Below are positions 6,373 through 11,099 of a stretch of DNA of 11,099 bases, piece after piece. Position 1 is the stretch's first letter. Each line of letters opens with the position of its first letter. The stretch comes from Candidatus Margulisiibacteriota bacterium (GTDB taxonomy: Bacteria > Margulisbacteria > Termititenacia > Termititenacales > Termititenacaceae), in the NCBI GenBank assembly GCA_031279305.1, contig JAITIS010000112.1:1-11099 (forward strand). The letters run 5' to 3'. Both the position numbers and the translations under genes were made by a program. The notes beneath the pieces were generated by a model, which saw only the letters and a program-made list of their open reading frames with translations, had not been told where the DNA came from and searched no databases.

Positions 6373-7614
6373 CACCTCAGAAATATTTCTGGACAGTTTG
6401 TATTTGCGAAAAATAGCTCCGGTTAGACGAAAAGAGCCGGCTGCCGCGGCCACGGCAGAGCGTTTCTTGGCCTCGCGGCGGGCTAAAGCGCAGGCGGAAA
6501 TAATATCCGGCGCAGTGCTGACAGCCAGACCGGCTGTCCCGGCGGCGGCCGCTATCTCCTCTGAGGAGTAGGCATCTGCCGCCGGCAGGTCAACCGCGAT
6601 TAGCAGTTCCACCCGCGGTTTTAAGATCGCCAGCGCTGCGGACAGGTTTTTGCGCCTGAGCAAACCGAAAACCAGCACCACCGGCTTGCAGGGATATTCT
6701 GTCTCCAGCGCATTAAGCAGATTTTGCAGAGCCTGCGGATTGTGTCCGGAGTCGAGAAAAAAAGGCGGATTATCCCGCCATTTCTGCACACGCGCGGGCA
6801 CAACGGTTTTTTGAATGCCGTTTAAGATCAAGCGGCGCGGTATATAAAAATTTTTAGTCAGCAAAAGCCGCATCGCTTCCAGCGCCAGAGCGGCGTTGCA
6901 GGCCTGATGCCGGCCGTAGAGATTGAGCTTAAATCTGAGCGGACTGCCGACTATCTTTATTTCATTTTCCTGTTTTTCGGCCTGCCGCAAAATTTCCGCC
7001 AGAGCCGCCGGCTCCTGCGCGGCGCAGGCCACAGGCACGCCCGGTTTGATAATACCGGCTTTTTCCCGCGCGATAGCGGACAGCGTTTTGCCCAGCAGAT
7101 CCTCGTGATCGTAAGAGATCGGCGTGATAATCGCCAGTATTGACCGGCAGACATTGGTCGCATCGTAGAGACCGCCCAGCCCTGTCTCTAACACCGCAAT
7201 CTCGACTTTGTTTTCCCGAAAATACACAAAAGCCATCGCGGTCAAAACTTCAAATTCGGTAACGCCCGTAATTTGGCGCGCCGCCCGGTCTACGCGCGCG
7301 AAAAGCGCGGCAAAAGCGCGGCGGGAAATTTCCCGACCGTTTAACAGCAGCCGCTCGGTGTAATCGACCAGATGGGGCGAGAGATAAGTGCCTGTCCGGT
7401 AATCGCACTCGCGCAACGCATTGGTGGTCATCAGCGCCACGGAGCCTTTGCCGTTGGTGCCGGCAATATGAATAACCGGCAGAGTATCCTGCGGAGCGCC
7501 CAGCAGACGCAACAAAGCGGCAATCCGCGCCAAACCCGGTTTCACGCCAGCGCTGCGAACATAGGTCTCCAGCCGGCGGACGGCCTGCGCGTATGATATT
7601 TTAAGAGCCGGCAT
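6370..7614 (-). CDS. folC: Folylpolyglutamate synthase / dihydrofolate synthase
   Basis: Adds glutamate to folates (and, if bifunctional, to dihydropteroate) in an ATP-dependent Mur-ligase-type reaction in the cytoplasm. It has 414 residues, near the usual 420-430. The P-loop is GTNGKGSV (52-59). SPHL (79-82), ETGLGG (143-148) with D151, SYDHEDLLG (167-175) and EKAGIIKPG (184-192, with the lysine expected to be carbamylated or to bind metal-phosphate) follow in family order. LYGRHQACNAALALEA (232-247) and the C-terminal-domain motif LDSGHNP (287-293) complete it. Two motif variants are noted: GGLYDATN where GGRxDATN is usual, and DSGHNP for DGAHNP. Its ATG lies inside the end of the LOG gene (14-nt overlap, different frame), implying coupled translation. 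Whether it also acts as dihydrofolate synthase cannot be told here. Confidence 0.93.
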   Translation of the reverse strand: MPALKISYAQAVRRLETYVRSAGVKPGLARIAALLRLLGAPQDTLPVIHIAGTNGKGSVALMTTNALRECDYRTGTYLSPHLVDYTERLLLNGREISRRAFAALFARVDRAARQITGVTEFEVLTAMAFVYFRENKVEIAVLETGLGGLYDATNVCRSILAIITPISYDHEDLLGKTLSAIAREKAGIIKPGVPVACAAQEPAALAEILRQAEKQENEIKIVGSPLRFKLNLYGRHQACNAALALEAMRLLLTKNFYIPRRLILNGIQKTVVPARVQKWRDNPPFFLDSGHNPQALQNLLNALETEYPCKPVVLVFGLLRRKNLSAALAILKPRVELLIAVDLPAADAYSSEEIAAAAGTAGLAVSTAPDIISACALARREAKKRSAVAAAAGSFRLTGAIFRKYKLSRNISEV

Positions 7615-8287
7615 ATTCCAGATTGTCTGTGATAGATTTGGTCGTCCGTCCGATATGTTTTAACACCGCAGACACGGCGTCTTCCGCGGTATCCGCCACT
7701 GTAAAAAGTTTCATATCGTCTTTTTCGATCAGGCCTTCTTTGAGAATATGCGCCTTAAAAAAATGAATGAAGGGCAGCCAGAAACTGCTGCCGACCAGCA
7801 CGATCGGTATTTTTTTTATTTTGCCGGTTTGCACCAGCGTGATCACTTCAAAAAATTCATCCATAGTGCCGTAACCGCCGGGCAGGACAATGACTGCTTT
7901 GGCATATTTGACAAACATCACTTTACGGATAAAAAAATAATGAAAACTTTTTAAGTGCGTGACAAATTTATTCGGCGCCTGTTCGTAAGGCAGCTCTATA
8001 TTGAGTCCGATGGAGCGTCCTTTCCCCCGGGCGGCGGCCACGCTGGCGCCTTTATTGACCGCTTCCATAATACCCGGGCCGCCGCCGGTAATGACCGAAA
8101 TATTTTTCTCGGCCAGCAGTCTGCCGATCCGCTCGCCAATCCTGTAATACTTGCTGCCCGGTTTCAATCTGGCCGAGCCGAACACCGAAACCGAAATCCC
8201 GGCGCTGGCCATAAACTGAATGGACTCGATGAACTCCGCCAGCACCCTGAAGACCCGCCAGTGTTCGGTCATCATAAATTTTTCCAT
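7601..8287 (-). CDS. LOG-family nucleotide 5'-monophosphate phosphoribohydrolase
   Basis: A 228-residue Rossmann-type protein of the LOG (lysine decarboxylase-like, TIGR00730) family. Members cleave the N-glycosidic bond of nucleoside 5'-monophosphates, releasing the free base and ribose 5-phosphate; some act on cytokinin nucleotides, others on ordinary purine or pyrimidine nucleotides. The nucleotide-binding FGSAR (36-40), GGGPGIMEAVNKGA (68-81) and signature PGGYGTMDE (136-144) are clear. E144 and R121 (in IRKVMF) are the expected catalytic pair. It is not a real lysine decarboxylase, a common misannotation. It is the first gene of the minus-strand operon, with a GGGGG ribosome-binding site (8298-8294) six bases before ATG 8287 and an extended -10 further up. 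ATG 8275 or 8272 would also be possible but are worse placed. The natural substrate cannot be inferred from sequence. Confidence 0.9.
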   Translation of the reverse strand: MEKFMMTEHWRVFRVLAEFIESIQFMASAGISVSVFGSARLKPGSKYYRIGERIGRLLAEKNISVITGGGPGIMEAVNKGASVAAARGKGRSIGLNIELPYEQAPNKFVTHLKSFHYFFIRKVMFVKYAKAVIVLPGGYGTMDEFFEVITLVQTGKIKKIPIVLVGSSFWLPFIHFFKAHILKEGLIEKDDMKLFTVADTAEDAVSAVLKHIGRTTKSITDNLEYAGS

Positions 8288-8293
8288 AGGATA

Positions 8294-8298
8294 CCCCC
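8294..8298 (-). promoter_or_regulatory. Ribosome-binding site of the LOG gene
   Basis: GGGGG on the minus strand, six bases before ATG 8287. It resembles the GGGGGA sites before the left-edge gene and the 8513 lipoprotein gene, and it decides for the first of three closely spaced Met codons. Confidence 0.55.
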
Positions 8299-8313
8299 AT
8301 TAAGTGTTGAATA

Positions 8314-8322
8314 ATTATACCA
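8314..8322 (-). promoter_or_regulatory. Extended -10 promoter of the LOG-folC-pseudopilus operon
   Basis: Minus-strand 8322-8314 reads TGG-TATAAT, a perfect extended -10. Expected transcription start is near 8307, giving a leader of about 20 bases that contains the GGGGG ribosome-binding site. A TTGCTT at 8344-8339 is 19 bases upstream and at best a weak -35. Confidence 0.6.
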
Positions 8323-8342
8323 GAAAGCGGATCTATAGAAGC

Positions 8343-8427
8343 AAATTTTCGCGCTTTTTTGGCGTCAATCACTCTAAAACAGGCCGCAAGTCCACTCCGC
8401 GGGAGGATAAAATTCTGCGCTTTTTTG
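8343..8427. repeat. Imperfect 19-bp direct repeat in the divergent intergenic region
   Basis: Positions 8343-8361 and 8409-8427 match at 16 of 19 bases and share the core GCGCTTTTTTG. The starts are 66 bp apart. They lie upstream of both the LOG promoter and the lipoprotein gene. They could be operator or enhancer sites or chance AT-rich similarity; no stem that would make either T-run a good terminator was found. Confidence 0.35.
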
Positions 8428-8458
8428 AACATACATCGATATTTTTTGGTTTATTTTC

Positions 8459-8474
8459 TGGCACAAAATCTGTT
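8459..8474 (+). promoter_or_regulatory. Possible sigma-54 (-24/-12) promoter of the lipoprotein genes
   Basis: TGGCAC at 8459-8464 matches the -24 element exactly. With the required 12-base GG-to-G spacing, the -12 element is CTGTT (8470-8474) against TTGCW, so the normally strong GC is GT. Transcription would start near 8485, leaving a leader of about 28 bases containing the ribosome-binding site. No good housekeeping -10 was seen in the same stretch. The imperfect -12 keeps this tentative. Confidence 0.35.
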
Positions 8475-8503
8475 TACTTTGGCAGGGGAAGCAATCAGGA
8501 TAC

Positions 8504-8509
8504 GGGGGA
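8504..8509 (+). promoter_or_regulatory. Ribosome-binding site of the first lipoprotein gene
   Basis: GGGGGA three bases before ATG 8513. Spacing is short if measured from its last base, but the G-rich core lies four to eight bases from the ATG. It supports this start over upstream or internal ATGs. Confidence 0.5.
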
Positions 8510-8512
8510 AAT

Positions 8513-10498
8513 ATGCCGAGTATAAAAAAAAGTCTGGACTGCGCAGTGTTAATCATAATCACTGCGCTGCTTTCCAGCTGCGGTAAAGTCAGCAACAATG
8601 TTTTATCTGCCGGCGGCCAGAATCAACCGGCCTTTGAGAATAATCCGTCGTTTTCGGAAACGGCTCCGGAAATAAGCGGTTTTATACGTTCTTTGAAATA
8701 TATTATGCAAAACGGCGAACAGCTCACCGACCCAGCCGGTCTGGCGGTAGATCAGTCCTCAAATGTAACCCACTCCGCCAATAATTCTTTCGGCGCGTCA
8801 AGCGGCGGATTTGCCGCGCAGGCTATAAATTTTGAGGATGACTTCCCGCACTGGAATTACACCAGCAATGCCAGCCAGCTGGGCGATATGACCCAGAGTT
8901 TTGAGCACAAATTTCGTTATCACAAACCGAACGGGACTTACATTGAAAAAAAAGCGGAACAATTTACCGCGGTTGACTGGGAAGCCTACGATTATATAGA
9001 AGACCTCCAAATCGTCACGATCAAGCAGAGCGAAAAAACAATCTTGACCCTCTGGTATCACAATAAAGTTTATTATGACAAAGCGTCTAAAACTTATACG
9101 TATGAACTGATGGACGATAGTGATTATGCCCAAGCGGTATATGTCTATTATGTGTATCCTGATACACAAATTCCGGTACTAATGAAAATCACCGATTTTA
9201 ACGCCACCGCCGGCAATTCGGGGTCTAACGCGACCATCGGGCTGGCCGCCGACAACTCCACCTGCACTCTGGAAATAAACGCCCCCGCCGGGGGAACGGC
9301 AACCTATGCCGGCACGTTTTACAATGCCGGCCAAAAAATGGCTGAATTAAGCTACCGGGCCGCCGCCGGAGAGAATATTTTGACCAAATATTTTATTGGC
9401 GAGGGCTACGGCTATGCCTCTCTTAGCCAGATATACCGCGGTTTGGAGGACAACTCTATCATAGAATTGCACGGCGCGGAGTATGCCAATGTAAACATCA
9501 ACGGCGCGGACGGACTGCCGGCTAACGGCGGCAGATTAAAAAATATCCGTCTGCAGGCCGCTCCCGCAACGGCTAAATTGACCGGCAGTTTAAGATTTAA
9601 CAAAATCGACGGCTTATATCTGGATAACAGTTTAATCATCGGCACTCTGGACTGCAATTTTGGCGATTGCACAGAGGTGCAGAATAATACTATCGCCAGA
9701 CTGGATGGCGCAGGGACTGAGTTGATCATCAGCTCTGTATATTCTCCGGTGAAAAATTACACTTTTGATAATTATAAACACATTTCTATTCCGGAGAATG
9801 TTGAGTTGTCCGGCGGCCAGATAGTCAACGTGAACAACAACGGCGACAATGGACTGGATATCGCGGCTAACAGCAGATTAGATAAAGTAGCAATAGAAAA
9901 CATCCACAGTGAAACAGACAGAGGCATTTCTTTCGCTAGCGGAACGGATTATTTACTACGTGACCTAACCATTCGCAATATTTCCGGCCCGGCGTTTGGA
10001 ATATATATAAATAATATTCAACCCGGTATAGATGGCTTGAATATCAAGGGTGTAAATTCTGCTGACATTGGAATATCCATAGCAAACGGCACGCTTAATA
10101 ACGCGGTATTGGAGAACATCCAAGGAACACGCTTTGGCGTGGTATTTTACGGCGGCGCGATAAAAAACACTATTATCAATAATATTACCAGCGACAGCAA
10201 TAAAGACACAGAGGCTGCTCTAGCCATAGCCGGCTCTGCCGGTAATTTTGAAAATGTCACATTTAATAATCTCGTGAATACTCAGGGCGCTGGATTGAAG
10301 TCAAGGGTCAAATATAATGCCTTCAAGAACGTTTCTTTCTTAAATATTAAAAATATATACCTGCCTAAAGAGACTAATTTTCAAGGCACTATCACTTTTA
10401 CAAAGTGCTCTTTCAGCGGGGCGTGGAGCCCGGAGAAAAACGGTTTCACCGGCGGCTACGATGCAAACGGAGATTATACGGGCAGCAAAACTTACTAA
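8513..10498 (+). CDS. Lipoprotein with C-terminal parallel beta-helix
   Basis: A 661-residue exported lipoprotein of no family I can name. The signal peptide ends in a clear lipobox LLSSC (19-23), with Cys23 the lipidation site; Gly at +2 is compatible with outer-membrane sorting. A low-complexity Asn/Ser/Ala linker leads to about residue 100. Residues 105-182 are a conserved aromatic-rich domain (INFEDDFPHWNYTS, TQSFEHKFRYHKP, YIEDLQI, KTILTLWY) shared with the next gene. A middle region (about 183-300) is beta-rich. From about 303 the protein looks like a right-handed beta-helix, clearest at 447-614. There, seven rungs of 22-27 residues start at 447, 471, 496, 520, 542, 569 and 594 with G-[ILV]-x-[IF] and repeated 'xxNxxIxNI' turns. 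Such helices bind or cleave polysaccharides or act as adhesins; no catalytic residues can be assigned. The helix-coding part is visibly richer in A and T than the minus-strand operon. Confidence 0.85.
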   Translation: MPSIKKSLDCAVLIIITALLSSCGKVSNNVLSAGGQNQPAFENNPSFSETAPEISGFIRSLKYIMQNGEQLTDPAGLAVDQSSNVTHSANNSFGASSGGFAAQAINFEDDFPHWNYTSNASQLGDMTQSFEHKFRYHKPNGTYIEKKAEQFTAVDWEAYDYIEDLQIVTIKQSEKTILTLWYHNKVYYDKASKTYTYELMDDSDYAQAVYVYYVYPDTQIPVLMKITDFNATAGNSGSNATIGLAADNSTCTLEINAPAGGTATYAGTFYNAGQKMAELSYRAAAGENILTKYFIGEGYGYASLSQIYRGLEDNSIIELHGAEYANVNINGADGLPANGGRLKNIRLQAAPATAKLTGSLRFNKIDGLYLDNSLIIGTLDCNFGDCTEVQNNTIARLDGAGTELIISSVYSPVKNYTFDNYKHISIPENVELSGGQIVNVNNNGDNGLDIAANSRLDKVAIENIHSETDRGISFASGTDYLLRDLTIRNISGPAFGIYINNIQPGIDGLNIKGVNSADIGISIANGTLNNAVLENIQGTRFGVVFYGGAIKNTIINNITSDSNKDTEAALAIAGSAGNFENVTFNNLVNTQGAGLKSRVKYNAFKNVSFLNIKNIYLPKETNFQGTITFTKCSFSGAWSPEKNGFTGGYDANGDYTGSKTY

Positions 10499-10519
10499 GA
10501 GCTGCCTCAATTAAGAAAT

Positions 10520-10526
10520 GGGAGGA
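10520..10526 (+). promoter_or_regulatory. Ribosome-binding site of the second lipoprotein gene
   Basis: GGGAGGA, six bases before ATG 10533, the strongest Shine-Dalgarno sequence in the window. It lies in a 34-bp gap after the first lipoprotein gene with no terminator, so the two are probably co-transcribed. Confidence 0.7.
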
Positions 10527-10532
10527 ATTATT

Positions 10533-11099
10533 ATGCAAAAATCAGCCCTGAAAAAATTAGGTTATTTAAGCGTGGCGGGATTCACGGCAATGTTAATCCT
10601 CTGCGGAGGCTGCGGCAAAGTCGGCAACAGCGTGCTGTCCAGAAATGACGGGCCTCCCGCCAACAATTCCCAGCCGGCCGCGGAACAAATTTCGTCCGCA
10701 GAATTCATTTACTCCATCAAAGATATACTTCGCAATTACAGCGCGGGGTTGACCGCCAGCGAAGGCCTGCCCTTAAACGAAACACAGGCCAGACAGCTGG
10801 CCAGTGCGTTCCAAGCCAGCTCGGACTCTTTTGCCGCCGCCGCGGGCTTGAGCGCGCAGGATATAAATTTTGACGACGAATTTCCGCACTGGAATTATAC
10901 CAGCGGCTCTTCAGGGCTGGCGGGCGGTCTGACCCAGAGTTTCGAGCACAAATTTCGCTATCACAAACCGGACGAGACTTATATTCAGAAAAAAGTGGAG
11001 CAGTTTAGCGCAGAGGACTGGAATGATTACAATTACATAGAAGACCTGCAGATCATCACTATTCAACAAGCTGGAAAAACGATTTTGACTCTCTGGTAT
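10533..11099 (+). CDS. Second, paralogous lipoprotein, cut by the window edge
   Basis: The first 189 codons of a gene that runs off the right edge in frame. It starts MQKSALKKLGYLSVAGFTAM and has a lipobox-like LCGGCGKV (23-30), with Cys27 the likely lipid site because the following GKV matches the CGKV of its neighbour; Cys24 is an alternative. A variable linker (about 31-108) is richer in Ala and Gln than that of the neighbour. Residues 111-189 then repeat the conserved domain: INFDDEFPHWNYTS, TQSFEHKFRYHKP, YIEDLQI, KTILTLWY. About three quarters of the aligned residues are identical to residues 105-182 of the upstream protein, by eye count. Many DNA differences are at third codon positions, so the domain is under selection. 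Whether it also ends in a beta-helix cannot be seen. Function unknown; outer-membrane or surface location is inferred. Confidence 0.85.
   Translation, partial: MQKSALKKLGYLSVAGFTAMLILCGGCGKVGNSVLSRNDGPPANNSQPAAEQISSAEFIYSIKDILRNYSAGLTASEGLPLNETQARQLASAFQASSDSFAAAAGLSAQDINFDDEFPHWNYTSGSSGLAGGLTQSFEHKFRYHKPDETYIQKKVEQFSAEDWNDYNYIEDLQIITIQQAGKTILTLWY

Noticed and set aside
7601..8287. Lysine decarboxylase
   Set aside because: The PGGYGTMDE motif belongs to LOG-type phosphoribohydrolases; the decarboxylase name is a historical misannotation.
8322..8360. Hairpin plus T-run as an intrinsic terminator
   Set aside because: The best stem is about eight pairs with a G-T wobble and a loop over 20 bases, and no plus-strand gene upstream needs it.
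8052..8432. 126-codon minus-strand open frame spanning the LOG start and intergenic region
   Set aside because: Most of it overlaps LOG in another frame, it contains the LOG promoter, and it has no ribosome-binding site.
8480..8494. Second TGGCA-like sigma-54 site
   Set aside because: The GG-to-GC spacing is 10 rather than the required 12 bases.
8304..8586. Small plus-strand open frames between the LOG gene and the lipoprotein
   Set aside because: No ribosome-binding sites, low-complexity translations, and they run into the lipoprotein signal peptide in other frames.

Overview
The window looks like a chromosomal segment from an uncultured diderm (Gram-negative-type) bacterium. The signs are lipoproteins with a lipobox, a type II secretion/type IV pilus-like inner-membrane pair with a pseudopilin, and bacterial-type IleRS and FolC. 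Base composition is near half GC by eye, and genes are packed with overlaps or almost no spacing. I cannot place the lineage; an Elusimicrobiota- or Margulisbacteria-like group is only a guess. No tRNA, rRNA, CRISPR array, insertion sequence or phage gene was seen.

Layout. A secreted-protein gene runs off the left edge on the minus strand (71 to 1). A 125-bp divergent region separates it from ileS (197-2920, plus), an apparently complete isoleucyl-tRNA synthetase. Converging on ileS with a 14-nt overlap is a minus-strand gene (2907-3587) for a stand-alone, degenerate sigma-54-activator-type AAA+ domain. A 56-bp divergent promoter region then leads to a plus-strand secreted PepSY-like protein (3644-4213). 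Its stop codon directly abuts the stop of the next minus-strand gene.

The minus strand from 8287 down to 4214 reads as one operon: LOG-family nucleotide phosphoribohydrolase, folC, GspG-like pseudopilin, GspL-like (fused PilM-PilN type) protein, GspM/PilO-like protein. All junctions overlap except folC/pseudopilin, a 22-nt gap holding a strong extended -10 element that shares bases with the folC stop codon. The last three genes form a small pseudopilus assembly-platform cassette. No ATPase, polytopic platform protein, secretin or prepilin peptidase is present here, so those would have to be encoded elsewhere.

On the right, a 225-bp divergent region carries the LOG promoter on one strand and a possible sigma-54 (-24/-12) site on the other. 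The latter precedes two tandem paralogous lipoprotein genes (8513-10498, and 10533 running off the right edge). They share a strongly conserved domain just after a variable linker; the first continues into a right-handed parallel beta-helix. This pair looks like a lineage-specific surface lipoprotein family and, with the degenerate AAA+ protein and the trimmed pseudopilus cassette, is the least explained part of the window.
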